A DNA stretch of 64,000 nucleotides, taken from positions 424,110,063 to 424,174,062 of the forward strand of contig NC_069657.1 of assembly GCF_027244095.1 (NCBI RefSeq). Direction: 5' to 3'. The notes under the pieces are model-generated. The model was not told the DNA's origin, searched no databases, and worked only from the letters and a program-made list of their open reading frames with translations. This DNA comes from Hemicordylus capensis (taxonomy: Eukaryota; Chordata; Lepidosauria; Squamata; Cordylidae). The stretch's first letter is position 1. Each line of letters starts with the position of its first letter. Both the position numbers and the translations under genes were made by a program. Positions 19,501 through 27,212 of the stretch are shown one piece after another.

Positions 19501-22382
19501 AGGAGAAGGCATAACCTCCCTAAATGCCTGCCTGGAGGCAGTAATGGGCTGGATGAGGGATAACAAACTGAGACTGAATCCAGATAAGACAGAGGTACTT
19601 ATTGTGCAGGTTCAGAACTCGGGAGATGATTTTGATCTGCCAGTTCTGGATGGGATCACGCTCCCTCGGAAGGAACAGGTATGCAATCTGGGGATACTTC
19701 TGGATCTGAACTTCTCCCTGGTGTCCCAGGTTGAGACAGTGGCCAGAAGTGTTTTTTATCAGCTTCAGCTGATACACCAGCTGCATCCATTTCCAGAGAT
19801 AAATGACCTCAAAATGGTGGTACATATGCTGGTAACCTCTAGGCTGGATTACTGCAATGCATTTTATGTGGGGCTGCTTTTGTACGTTGTCCGGAAACTG
19901 CAGTTGGTCCAGAATGCAGTGGCCAGGTTGGTCTCTGGGTCATCTAGGAGAGAGTCTATCTGTATCTGTGTCATCTAAAATGCAAGTATGTGGATTCTGG
20001 ATTGCACCTTTGCAGTTAAACCCAAACTGGTGGTTTGTGTAGTAGATTGTGCACTACCCTCCTTTTTTCCACTGAACACAAACAGAGGTACATGTTTTTC
20101 TGTGTCAAATCTTACAGGACACAGAACTGAAACCAGAAGACAGCTTCAGACTACTGAATAACCCGTAGTTCTACTAATCACAGCATACTGCAATGGCTAC
20201 AGCAACAAGTTGTATACATGAGTTTTTACTTTCGGCTCATCCATGAAACTAATCAGATTGGCCCTTGTCCATCACATCTCTCACCTTAACCTGTGCCACA
20301 TAGTGGAAGCTGCGATACAATGGAGTTAAGGATATGCAGTAATGTATCCCAGAACCTTTAATAAAAAGTTATTTTAAAAAATTATAATAGACGTCTGATT
20401 AACTGGATGTACTGTACTGGCACAGTTCCTCTCCAGCAAAGACAATATCTTCCAGGCCTGAAAACCTCTCCAACAGACAAACAGTATCCCTTGCTAAGTA
20501 AAGAGCACAGGAACAAACCAATGCACTGACAGCCACTGACACTGTTGCAAGAGAAATGCAAACAAGCGTGATTAAATAATTATTGCTATGTAAATCACCT
20601 TTGAGAACTTCTGCTGAAAAGCAGTATGTGCCTTGTGCACTGAAAAGCACAGAGCCCTGCTGACCCAAGAGTGAGGTGCCCATGCTGGTTCTGTCCATCT
20701 GAAAACTGCCTGAATACTGATAGAAAGCCTCTGCAGCTCCAAGAGATGTTGCGAAGTGCTGATGCAATTCTTAGGAGCCACAGAGGCTCTCCAGCAACAT
20801 GCAGGTGGTTTTCAGATAGATGCGGGCATGTCGCTCTTGGATCAGAAAGGGACAGCAATGTATGCAAGTCATCTAAACAATTGTACACTGCAACCCTACT
20901 TAAAATTGGGTCTTCTGGACAGAAACTGTGCTTGTGAGCAAAGCCTGTGAACTTCTAAACACCAGTGTGTCCTGAACCAGCTCCCAGCCCTTCCAACTGT
21001 GACTGAAGCTATTCCCAACACAGTTCTTCCACCTAATATTTTTCACAATATCAAGTCACTAGAATATCCAAGGCTGATTTTAACAGTCACCTGGAGACCA
21101 ATACCTAGAGCAGTGGTTTCTAACCAGGGTTCCTCCAGATGTTGCTGAACTACAACTCCCATAATCCCCAGCTACAATTAATTGTGGCTGGGGATGCTGG
21201 GAGTTGTAGTTCAGCAATATCTGGAGGAACCCTGGTTGGGAACCACTGACCTAGAGGCTCCAGGTCAGTCCTAGACAGTCCTAGGCAACCCTCACTTGCA
21301 GGAATGTAGCAAGGCTGAAGTGATGATGATGATTAATCAAATTCATAAGTTATTATTTAAATTATGATAAATTACTGTTTATCAAATTATTTATCAAAGT
21401 TGACCCTGGAACAAGAAGTGAAGATGGGTTCCTTGGCCCCCTGGCCCCCCCAGATGTGGTAGCAAGCATGAATCATCCCCTTTGTAAAGCTGGGCCTGCC
21501 TTGGTTTGCATTTGGATGGGAAACAACCTGTGAGCACTATAAAATATTCACCTTAGGGGATGGGGCCAGAGCTCAGTGGAAGAGTTCAGGACCCAGGTTC
21601 ACTTCCTGTCATCTCAGGGCTGAGAAAGACTCCTGCCTGTGGCCTTGGAGAGCCACTGCCAGCCAATGTAGAGAATACAGAGCAGATGGGCCAACAGCAG
21701 TTTTCTATATCCCTGTTTTACCTTTGCTGCAAAAAGAATGATATTGACATGGCAAAAGCCACAACATTCTTGGCATGCCCTCTCTCTTACTCCTGTGCAA
21801 ATAATATCACACACTCCACACACTGTGCAAATAAAATCACACACTTGGCCAGCACAGCTTGCCAGTGAGGCAGGAGGAGAGAGCAAAGAGCGGGCGGCTT
21901 CCCAGCTTTTGCCCCCTGCAACCCCACCACCCCCGGACCCACGGACATTTGTCCCCACCTTTGTTCAATTACAGCTATGCCAGCTGATCACTTTTCTGGC
22001 AACCTGAAGGTCATCCTGCTGCTCAGCGGGCATCTCCCGCCTTGCTCCTTTCCTCGCGCCAGAAGGAGATCCAGGGCAGCGGCGGCCCCGCCCTCTTCGC
22101 TCCGACCAAGGGCAGAGGTCACGTGCTCCAGTGATACCGGCAGCCTCCTCTCCAAAGACCGCTTTCCCACCCTGCAGTATTATATGGGCTGCCTAGCGAG
22201 AAATGACCCTCGCGGGGACCCTTAAGCAACTCCCCACACCGAGGGAGGTTGTGAAGGTCAACTCGCCGGTGACACACACACAGACGCAAACGCGGCGGGC
22301 TACCGGTTACCTGCGGGGTGTATGCGGCGGAAGCGCCGGCCCCGACCAGCCTCTGCGTGAAGCCGCTGAATTTGTAATACAT
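4402..22382 (-). CDS. COX7A2L: COX7A2L (SCAF1), respiratory supercomplex assembly factor; whole coding span, 3 exons
   Basis: Three minus-strand exons (22382-22311, 7156-7022, 4545-4402) join in phase 0 into a 116-residue protein beginning [10 protein letters not shown] and ending AAQPKKPE. Human COX7A2L, recalled from memory, is 114 residues and nearly collinear. Known of the family: a mitochondrial inner-membrane protein of the COX7A group that links complex III dimers to complex IV. Residues about 25-69 form the matrix-side segment that contacts complex III; residues 70-116 are the COX7A-like domain with one membrane helix (roughly 91-109). Introns are 15154 bp and 2476 bp, both GT-AG. All three exons are uninterrupted, so the gene looks functional. 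No other host exon was recognised in the window. The paralogues COX7A1 and COX7A2 fit less well because the [10 protein letters not shown] start and GKNKVP linker are COX7A2L traits. Confidence 0.95.
4800..5185 (+). mobile_element. L2/CR1-like LINE 3' end
   Basis: Decayed C-terminal coding and 3' UTR sequence ending in the TTGCTCTGGGACTTTTTGTG hairpin-like motif and GGGGGATACAAATC, the pattern at the ends of other L2-like copies here. Confidence 0.5.
5629..5773. mobile_element. hAT-type hairpin MITE
   Basis: Imperfect palindrome with ends CAGGTTCTCAAACTTGG and CCAAGTTTGAGAACCCCTG. Flanks ACCTAGGG and ACCTAAGA match at 6 of 8 bases, as expected for a hAT target duplication. Confidence 0.8.
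6136..6950. mobile_element. hAT-type element CACTGTTCCCTCTAA, carrying a nested SINE
   Basis: Ends CACTGTTCCCTCTAAG and TTAGAGGGAACACCG are inverted repeats. Flanks CAGTGCAG and CAGTGCAC match at 7 of 8. The inner part is C-rich. A 5S-derived SINE occupies 6541-6836. The element ends 71 bp from COX7A2L exon 2. Confidence 0.75.
6541..6836 (+). mobile_element. 5S/tRNA-Ala composite SINE, nested
   Basis: Full head, 5S-like block, shortened tRNA-Ala-like unit (GGGGATGGAGCCACTC) and tail ending CAGCTTCCCACGTTCC. It lies inside the hAT-type element at 6136-6950. Confidence 0.88.
7022..7156 (-). CDS. COX7A2L: COX7A2L coding exon 2 (residues 25-69)
   Basis: An exon of 135 nt (45 codons) starts [20 protein letters not shown] and ends [13 protein letters not shown]. 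The acceptor is a T-rich tract ending GCAG at 7160-7157; the donor is GTGAGA at 7021-7016. The family's complex III-binding region lies here. The stretch [12 protein letters not shown], between the conserved TPTK and GKNKVP blocks, is the most divergent part and makes the exon one codon longer than human as recalled. The flanking intron on the donor side holds a hAT-type insertion ending 71 bp from the exon. Confidence 0.95.
7296..7510 (-). mobile_element. MIR-like CORE SINE
   Basis: Read on the minus strand it has a tRNA-like head (GCCAGCGTGGTGTAGTGG) followed by the MIR core, whose plus-strand form includes CTCACAACCACCCTGTGAGG and GATTTGAACTCA. It ends in the ATATAAATATAAAAATAA tail. Confidence 0.75.
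7736..8110 (+). mobile_element. L2-like LINE C-terminal fragment
   Basis: Decayed coding sequence for the L2 signature LHWLP..., [17 protein letters not shown], in shifting frames, followed by T-rich 3' sequence. Confidence 0.65.
8431..8469 (+). repeat. GATGATAAT microsatellite
   Basis: Tandem GATGATAAT and GATAAT units. Confidence 0.9.
8966..9105. mobile_element. hAT hairpin MITE nested in SINE
   Basis: Palindromic sequence with the recurring ACTTCAACTTCCATAATCCC and GATGATGGGAGTTGTAGTC arms. Confidence 0.65.
9113..9345 (-). mobile_element. L2-like LINE 3' end
   Basis: Contains ATTTATATACCGCTCTTCAA and GGGTTCACAGTCTAAAAAG, shared with copies at 14730-14985, 24475-24700 and 52000-52240; the copy at 11062-11308 is the opposite strand. 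Confidence 0.6.
9853..10003 (-). mobile_element. tRNA-derived SINE (GGCAATGG type), 5' half
   Basis: Minus strand begins CGAGCCACTTAATGGC, has GGGAGCAAGAGGTTGCC and a B-box-like GTTCAAATCCC, then the CTATATTGGGCAGCAGCG segment. Same family as 38445-38690. Confidence 0.7.
10004..11061. other. repeat-free intron segment
   Basis: No repeat or exon recognised. The 10280-10760 part is AT-rich and balanced in composition, a candidate conserved non-coding segment. Confidence 0.35.
11062..11308 (+). mobile_element. L2-like LINE 3' end with (TTG)n tail
   Basis: Runs from GCTAACTGGGCAAAGAGGC through TTAGACTGTGAGCC and TGTAAACCACTTTGG to GATATATAAATATTTG, followed by TTG repeats, the 3' microsatellite tail of the copy. 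Confidence 0.7.
11400..11527 (+). mobile_element. 5S/tRNA-Ala SINE tail fragment
   Basis: Only the tail: GGGCTGAGAGAGGTTCC to GGCAGCTTCCTATGCTCC. 5' truncated. Confidence 0.75.
11528..12020. other. no gene or repeat recognised
   Basis: Purine-rich to about 11760, otherwise unremarkable. Confidence 0.3.
12021..12322 (+). mobile_element. 5S/tRNA-Ala composite SINE, full length
   Basis: Head TGCTGGTCTTGTGGTAGC, 5S-like GCTAAGAAGGGTCTGCCC and GAATGGGAGAC, tRNA-Ala-like unit with an extra anticodon-arm remnant (CTGCATGCAGG), and the tail to CTTCCTATGTTCC. Confidence 0.87.
12600..13270 (-). mobile_element. L2-like LINE fragment, antisense
   Basis: The minus strand decodes to decayed L2 pieces: [20 protein letters not shown] (RT motif A region, 13269-12961), a NALYV segment near 12770 and FWAQFRVL near 12630. 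Order matches L2 ORF2. Many internal losses. Confidence 0.7.
13271..14110. other. repeat-free intron segment
   Basis: No exon recognised. It includes the homeodomain-like palindrome CTAATTAATTAG at 14010-14021. Confidence 0.35.
14111..14268. mobile_element. hAT hairpin MITE with exact target duplication
   Basis: Ends CAAGTATTCTCAAGCTTGG and CCAAGTTTGAGAATCCCTG; flanked by identical AGCTACGT at 14103-14110 and 14269-14276. Confidence 0.88.
14730..14985 (-). mobile_element. L2-like LINE 3' end
   Basis: Shares GGTTTACACAGAGAAATAAC, GGGCTCACAATCTAAAAAG and GTACTGTGCTGGGGGTGG with the other copies of this 3' end. Confidence 0.65.
14986..16029. other. no gene or repeat recognised
   Basis: AT-rich unique sequence within intron 1. 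Confidence 0.35.
16030..16522 (-). mobile_element. 5S/tRNA-Ala composite SINE, split by a hAT element
   Basis: Tail 16030-16106; body 16296-16522 with the shortened tRNA-Ala-like unit and intact 5S block (CCCTGCTTAGCTAAGG on the plus strand) and head ACCACAAGACCAG. Confidence 0.87.
16107..16295. mobile_element. hAT MITE nested in SINE, exact target duplication
   Basis: Ends CAGTGGACCCTCTAA and TTAGAGGGAACAGTG. GCAGCAGC is duplicated exactly on both sides (16099-16106, 16296-16303). Same family as 6136-6950 and 43785-43923. Confidence 0.88.
16523..17589. other. intron segment, little recognised
   Basis: AGT/GCA trinucleotide run at 17021-17056 and repeated TAATGCATAAT words near 17150-17230. 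Nothing else recognised. Confidence 0.4.
17021..17056 (+). repeat. AGT/GCA trinucleotide microsatellite
   Basis: AGTAGT units flank a GCAGCAGCAGCA core. Confidence 0.9.
17590..17785 (+). mobile_element. L2-like LINE 3' UTR
   Basis: T-rich sequence ending TGTAAACCGCCCTGAGCC and GGAAGGGCGGTATAAACG, the L2 terminal hairpin. Confidence 0.75.
17800..18230. other. GC-rich, purine-skewed block
   Basis: Plus strand is rich in GGAGG and GGGAGG with several GGCG words. Overlapping long open frames (up to 162 codons, minus strand) follow from composition, not coding: they are low-complexity Pro/Ser/Leu. It sits between an L2 3' end and the L2 ORF below and could be L2 5' sequence. Confidence 0.4.
18230..19978 (+). 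mobile_element. L2-like LINE, reverse transcriptase part of ORF2
   Basis: Decayed frames from about 18230 lead into a long frame 19016-19978 (320 codons). In it, RT motif A is [13 protein letters not shown] (residues 57-69; catalytic D59 kept), motif B is GVPQGS (115-120), and motif C is YADG (148-151), where YADD is expected, so the second catalytic aspartate is lost. LNPDKTEVL and LDYCNA follow. Upstream, SNYK near 18975 and [11 protein letters not shown] near 18720 match L2. The LINE is cut off after [13 protein letters not shown], without its C-terminal domain or 3' UTR. Inactive. Confidence 0.9.
19979..20609. other. no gene recognised
   Basis: Unique sequence; a short piece near 20575-20625 resembles an L2-like 3' end (ACCTTTGAGAACTTCTGC). 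Confidence 0.35.
20610..20880. repeat. imperfect inverted repeat, possible DNA element
   Basis: Arms of about 110 bp: the left holds ACCCAAGAGTG and CATCTGAAAACTGCCTG, the right holds GTGGTTTTCAGATAG and CGCTCTTGGATCAG in reverse complement. Ends not defined. Confidence 0.55.
21111..21248. mobile_element. hAT hairpin MITE, near-perfect palindrome
   Basis: Ends CAGTGGTTTCTAACCAGGG and CCCTGGTTGGGAACCACTG; exact duplication ACCTAGAG at 21103-21110 and 21249-21256. Arms include ACTACAACTCCCATAATCC. Confidence 0.92.
21456..21705 (+). mobile_element. 5S/tRNA-Ala composite SINE, tRNA-rich copy
   Basis: 5S-like part (AAAGCTGGGCCTGCC, then GGATGGGAAAC), then a tRNA-Ala-like unit with the A-box-like CAGAGCTCAGTGGAAGAG and B-box-like CAGGTTCACTTCC, then the tail. 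Confidence 0.8.
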
Positions 22383-22560
22383 GGCAGCTCCCCGGACCGG
22401 CTCCCTTGCTCCCCGGACGAAGCCCCGCTTCCCCAGTCTAGCGAGCACGCAGGCACCCGGCTGCGACGGCTCCACAAAAAGGACCCCTGCACGCGACCGG
22501 CTCTTTCTTGGACCCTTTCCTGAGAGAGACCAGGCTGTTGCCTGAGAAAATTAGCTTCCA
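22030..22560. promoter_or_regulatory. CpG island at the COX7A2L 5' end
   Basis: GC-rich, CpG-dense block around coding exon 1, in sharp contrast with AT-rich flanks. It holds a GC-box (about 22085-22094) and a CACGTG E-box (22120-22125) in the first 230 bp of intron 1. Together with the start codon this marks the promoter region of a housekeeping gene. No TATA box is evident. Confidence 0.8.
22311..22382 (-). CDS. COX7A2L: COX7A2L coding exon 1 (start codon, residues 1-24)
   Basis: Reads [16 protein letters not shown] then ASAAYTPQ, ending on a complete CAG codon. The donor follows as GTAACC at 22310-22305. The ATG at 22382-22380 has G at -3, an acceptable Kozak context. The frame stays open upstream to about 22475, but its first start-like codon there is GTG, so the conserved ATG is the chosen start. 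The N-terminus matches the human protein at most positions. The exon sits inside a CpG island. Confidence 0.95.
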
Positions 22561-22790
22561 AATAAAAGTGAGGCGAAGTTGTCTGCCATTAGTGTTGAGA
22601 CCTAAGCAGAATTACCGATTGAAAATGTTACAAAGCGTGTTGACTTGGGAGGGGCTAATTTCAGAATAACTTTTCAAATCAGGCAACAATTAAGAATTAA
22701 GACGACTCCAGGCTGAAATCGAGCGAGCCTGCGCACTTTGCCTTAGCTGCATGTATAGATTTCAAAAGGTAGATCGATAGACTGCTCCCC

Positions 22791-22843
22791 AACTTCCGGG
22801 TTGGCTTTGAATGCCATTTCTGATCTTTCCCGGGGCGGAAGTG
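22791..22843 (-). promoter_or_regulatory. paired ETS/NRF-2 (GABP)-type sites
   Basis: CCCGGAAGTT on the minus strand at 22800-22791 and GGCGGAAGTG on the plus strand at 22834-22843 match the CGGAAG core bound by GABP (NRF-2), a known regulator of nuclear cytochrome oxidase genes. They lie 410-460 bp upstream of the ATG. If NRF-2 acts close to the start site, as usual, the gene has a long leader or an unseen non-coding first exon. Confidence 0.5.
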
Positions 22844-22905
22844 AGAGCTGTCCATTTGGCAATAGCGAGAAGAGGAGCCCGTGCTTTTTTTAAAAGCGCG
22901 ACGCC

Positions 22906-22913
22906 ATGCAAAT
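22906..22913 (+). promoter_or_regulatory. octamer motif ATGCAAAT
   Basis: Exact POU-factor octamer about 60 bp beyond the distal ETS site, in the GC-rich flank of the promoter. A single 8-mer is weak evidence on its own. Confidence 0.25.
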
Positions 22914-23044
22914 CGATTGATATACGGCCTTTGCATGCAGTCTGGAAGCGGATCTAAGAGCATTGTAACTAAACTGGCTTCTTCTGCTGTACCCTGAGAG
23001 GCATTTTCTTTTGCTGCAAATCCAAACCAACTTTAATAAAGGCA

Positions 23045-23530
23045 GACATATAAAGTGTTGGTTGTGTCCTTTAAAGCCCTGATCGGCTTAGTCCCGGGCT
23101 GCGCCTTTCTCTACAAGATCCCCACTGCTCGTCAAGATCATCAGGAGAAGAGGCCCATCTTCTGGTGCCACCAGTTCATCGGGTCACTGGTGGTGACTTG
23201 GGATAGCACTTTCTCAGTAGTCGCCCCGCCCCCTAGTTGTGGAATGCGCTCCCTATGGGTATAAAGGGCTTTACTTATCATCCTTGGAGGCCTTCAAGAG
23301 AGCCCCTTGAGAGAGACTCGTCCTTTCTGCCTGGCTTTTAATAATATTTTAATGGTTTTTAAATGAGTTGAAGACAGATATTCCTGGACCTGGAGAGAAC
23401 TGAAGACAGATTAGGCCAAACTGAAGACAGATTATCCTGGAGAGAATCTATCTATGTGACGCCACTTAATCAAATTAGTTTTATTTATGTTACTATTTTA
23501 ATTGGTTTATGAAACAAACAAATAATCTGT
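23045..23530 (+). mobile_element. L2-like LINE 3' end
   Basis: Decayed L2 C-terminus (VLVVSFKALIGLVPG), ACAAGATCCCCACTGCTCG, TCATCGGGTCACTGGTGG, GGAATGCGCTCCC, then 3' UTR. Matches 45306-45790. Confidence 0.75.
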
Positions 23531-23586
23531 ATTAATAATGGGGTTGCAAGAGTGGGGTAAGCTTCCCCCCCCCTCTGCTACAGCTT

Positions 23587-23690
23587 CCAACATGCAGTAT
23601 TGCAGGGGTTCTTAAACTTGGGTCCAACATGCAATATTGCAAGGGTTCTTAAACTTGGGTCCCCAGATGTTACCTACAACATCTGCAATT
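23587..23690. repeat. 37-bp tandem duplication at a hAT MITE end
   Basis: Units 23587-23623 and 23624-23660 are nearly identical and each contains GGGTTCTTAAACTTGGGT, the terminal motif of the hairpin MITE family. A truncated MITE piece follows. Confidence 0.7.
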
Positions 23691-23944
23691 TAAAAATCCA
23701 AAGAGTTCTCTCTGCAGACAACTGGATCGTCGCTTTAGTCTTTGCCTATCTCTATGGCACCTGCGCGCCTGGCACTCCTAGAGTTAGAAGCGTGGGACAG
23801 CAATTCCGGCAGGCACAAACAGCGCGGGTGTAGCCCCAGGCAATGGGCTAGCGGCTGGCTGGCTAAGAGACAAAGCAACATAATCCCATTTGCAAGAGGA
23901 CCAGGAGTGAGCGGCTACTTCGGTGCCTTATTCGTCTGTTTACA

Positions 23945-24037
23945 GTGCAATCCTATGCACCTGTCTTTGGGAGTGTAAACCCATTGAATCCAGTGAGATT
24001 TACTTCTGAGTAAACATGCATAGGGTGGGCCTGCATG
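23945..24037. repeat. short palindromic interspersed repeat
   Basis: CAATCCTATGCA at one side and TGCATAGGG at the other, with GTGAGATTTACTTCTGAG in the middle. Related pieces at about 24130-24175 and 58085-58140. Common in lizard DNA; class unknown. Confidence 0.55.
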
Positions 24038-24474
24038 ATTACTTATAACAGAAGTATTACTTGATAGATGTATTATTTTAAATAAATAAATAATTACTAT
24101 ATTTTAGTTATAATAATAATTAATACTATAAATAATTGTGCAGCCTATTGTATACACTTTTACTCAGAAGTAAGACCTGCTGAGTTTATTTATTTGAAAG
24201 ATTTATATTCTGCCAAAAAAAAAAAATCCAAGGCATCTAATAACAAATGATTAAATAGTTAAAAGAAATACAGAAAGTGAGCTAAAATATCAACTGTTCA
24301 GTTGTATGTTCAATAGAGCTTATTCCCAAGTAATTGCGTAAGATTGCGCTCTGTAAGTAAACTAGGAAAGTACAATGTTCGAAAGGCTCCAGATCCTCTA
24401 ACAAAATAAATAAATAGTATGCTGTTCTCCTTCTCATAGTTATGTGGGGGTGGGGATACGGATACAAATACGAT

Positions 24475-24700
24475 GAATATTTATATACCGCTTTTCGACA
24501 AAAGTTTCCATAGCAGTTTACATGCAAGGAATAAATAAAATGGCTCCTTGTCCCCAAAGGGTTCACAATCTAAAAAAGAAACAAGATAGACATCAGCAAC
24601 AGCCACTGGAAGGATGCTGTGCTGGGGTTGTACTGGTTGATCTCCCGCTGCTGAATAAAGAGGGAGTCAAGTGAATCCCCCCTCACATGTAATTACTATT
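24475..24700 (-). mobile_element. L2-like LINE 3' end
   Basis: ATTTATATACCGCTTTTCGA, AGGGTTCACAATCTAAAAAA and CCACTGGAAGGATGCTGTGC match the other copies. Confidence 0.65.
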
Positions 24701-24769
24701 AAAATCACATGCGGGGTAGTTTGAATTAACTGCATCCCACATAGTTATGAAAAGGGGAACTATTTATGT

Positions 24770-24930
24770 ATTTATTATTTAATTTATTTAACATATTGTT
24801 ATACTGCCTGATATGTAGATCTCTAGGTAGTGTACACAATTTAAAATATTTAAAAGTCAACGCAGATTAAAATACACAACAATAAAAACAATATCATAAA
24901 ACAGTTATTAAAACAAATTATTAAAATATG
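24770..24930 (-). mobile_element. L2-like LINE 3' UTR piece
   Basis: TGCCTGATATGTAGATCTC and AAAGTCAACGCAGATTAAAA are shared with 46480-46900. Confidence 0.55.
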
Positions 24931-26016
24931 CCTGGAAGGAGGAATGGCACGTTATTGCCATAAGCATATCTATGTCCATAAGCATATGTGGGCAGAGCCA
25001 ATTTGGGGACTTCATCCATACCAGCCCCCTGAGATAATAGAATTATTTCCAGAATGTGAAAATTCACTTTCTTTTACTTCTGTATCTCTGATCAGGGGAA
25101 ATATTGTTTTGGCATTTTCTTTCTGGTCTGCCATGAAATGTTGCTCGTATGTTGCTTGAAACATAGTAGTAGATTGCCCTGAATGTGCCTCCAATTTTCC
25201 TTATGCATGAAGATATTGCCTTGTGTTGCGTTTATCTTTGTGAACCTTCTTGAAGATGACTGTGGGGATTGAGTGGGGGATCAAACTTGAAACTTCGAAG
25301 GGGTGCATACCAGTTTTGTGTTCTAATACCTCAGTTTGCATTACAATATATTCTGCATTTTTTCCCCTTCCATCCCAGTTAGATGCAGAGGTTAATCTAC
25401 GAGGCTGGCCATGTTCTGGCTGTGTGTACCAAATGCCAGTCTGATATTTCTGTGATTGATGGAATTATTACAAACAAACGGGATGCCAAACCATCTAGTT
25501 AAATTGAAGATCTTACTTATTATTTAATAAATAATAAATAAATAAGATCTTACTTGACTAGACACTTGGGACATGTATTAAATGACCTTCTGACAGTAGT
25601 ATAATTCTCTGCCATCTCCACCTATTTCATCACTGTGTGTTGTCCTGAGTTTTAAGCATGCCTTCCAAATCAATCCCTTTGGCTGATAGACTGCTTGGGT
25701 ACTGGATCAAGTAACTACTTGCTTATGCTGAGTTTTGGAATTTAACAGTGGTGAGTTTCCATTCCTTTTAGCGAGAATCCTTGGAGAGAAAGCATGCCAG
25801 GAACCATGCCAGAGATTATGAATACAATTAAGCAAAGCACACGTAAGCTCTCCAGTTGGTTTTATAGCACAACAAAGGCACAATTATTCCTCATTTCTTG
25901 TATAAGGTCAAGACATTTTCCAGTGAGGAAGTACTTCCATTTTGGAGAGATCACATTTTCCAGTCTATTCGGAGGCATGGGTTCGAATCCCACCATGGCC
26001 AGTAAGATTATTTTTG
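24931..26016. other. no gene or repeat recognised
   Basis: Includes a small TAAATAA/TTATTTA palindrome near 25500-25555 (AAGATCTTACTTATTA and its inverse). No exon support. Confidence 0.35.
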
Positions 26017-26330
26017 GGAGGAGAGCTGTTCTGTGGTAACAAACATGGATTGTCCCCTTTGTTAAGCAGGGCCTGCTCCAGTTTGCATTTGGATGGCTGA
26101 CTACATGTGAGCACCGTAAGATAGAGTCCCCTTTGGGGATGGGGCCGTAGATCAGTGGAAAAGCACCTGCATACTTGTATGCAGAAGCTCTCAGGTTCAC
26201 TCTCTGGCATCTCCAGGTAGAGCTGGGAGAGACTCTTGCCTGAAAACGGGGAGAGCTGCTGCCAGTCAGTGTAGATAGACAGTTCTGAGCTAGATGGTCC
26301 AAGGTATAAGGCAGATCCCTATGTTCCCAG
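26017..26330 (+). mobile_element. 5S/tRNA-Ala composite SINE, clearest tRNA part
   Basis: Has both units: 5S-like TTAAGCAGGGCCTGC and TTTGGATGGCTGAC, then tRNA-Ala-like GGGGATGGGGCCGTAGATCA with the acceptor/T-arm CTCAGGTTCACTCTCTGGC and end CATCTCCA, then the tail. The anticodon arm region is kept (TACTTGTATGCAGAAG). Confidence 0.87.
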
Positions 26331-27079
26331 CTCTCAAATTGCACTATATTGTAGGGCTGTGAAAATTCAGATTTAAAAATTTGGATGTTATCCCAAAATT
26401 GCCCCAAATCAGTAAAAATCAGTAAAATCCAGGTGGTGTTCTTTTTAAAAAATTGGATAGGTAAAGTCAAAAATTCATTTCATAAATACTTGGGAATTTT
26501 GGAATTACCAAAAGGGAATAGGCTTGTTCTCCATAGAGGTGAATGGGGAAACTGGGGACAAAATAACCAAAAATCATTTGTTGTCCCTAGAGCCTTGAAA
26601 CATGCCACACGAAGGGGGTCAGGGGCTGTTGGTGAATTTAAAGAGAATTGGTCAATCTTCTGATTTTTTGTGAATTTTTGAATATTTTATTTAAATTGTG
26701 AAATCTGGCTTGTTTCAACTCATAACTTTCCAAAAACTTCAGAAACTGAAGACCCTGCTTGGGCCATTATTCCACCAGCATGTGGAAGAATCTGCCCTTT
26801 TGGCTTCATGAAAAGGCATATCAGCATGCACCTTTTGCTCCCCAGCCCCAATATCTCCTGAATGGATGGGCATACAGTTATAAAATCTGGCATTCATGAA
26901 GTCCACATTGGCAGGACACCTTGTTATTTTTCCCCAAGGCTATTGGAACTCCTCTGATTTGGGGGGAATTTGTGTGGGGGTGGGGAGGACAAAAAGTAGA
27001 AAAAAGGCAGAGCTTTACAAAAAGTTCTGGATCTGTAGCCCTCCCTAGGATCATCATTCTATCCCAAGTAGAGAGAGAG

Positions 27080-27212
27080 AGAGATTCCTCATCATCTCAT
27101 ATTGTGCGGGAGGAGGCAATGGTAAACCCCTCCTGTATTCTACCAAAGACAACCACATGGCTCTGTGGTCACCAAGAGTCAACACACCAACTTGACGGCA
27201 CACTTTACCTTT
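27080..27212 (+). mobile_element. tRNA-derived SINE (GGCAATGG type), 3' half
   Basis: GGAGGCAATGGTAAACCCC, CTGTATTCTACCAAAG and ACTTGACGGCACACTTTACC match the fuller copy at 38445-38690. Confidence 0.75.

Larger units (their letters stand above)
7157..22310 (-). other. COX7A2L: COX7A2L intron 1
   Basis: GT-AG intron of 15154 bp. It contains most of the SINE, L2-like and hAT insertions listed between these positions. Its first 300 bp from the donor are part of the CpG island. Confidence 0.85.

Noticed and set aside
22119-22475. N-terminal extension of COX7A2L exon 1 to 118 codons
   Set aside because: The frame begins at GTG, not ATG, and runs past the donor into intron 1. The family starts at MYYKFSGF, so the ATG at 22382 is used.
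22030-22560. Divergent second gene at the CpG island
   Set aside because: No plus-strand exon or start is convincing; the island fits a single COX7A2L promoter.
26110-26220. tRNA-Ala gene
   Set aside because: The tRNA-like arms are degenerate and the unit sits between a 5S-like head and SINE tail.
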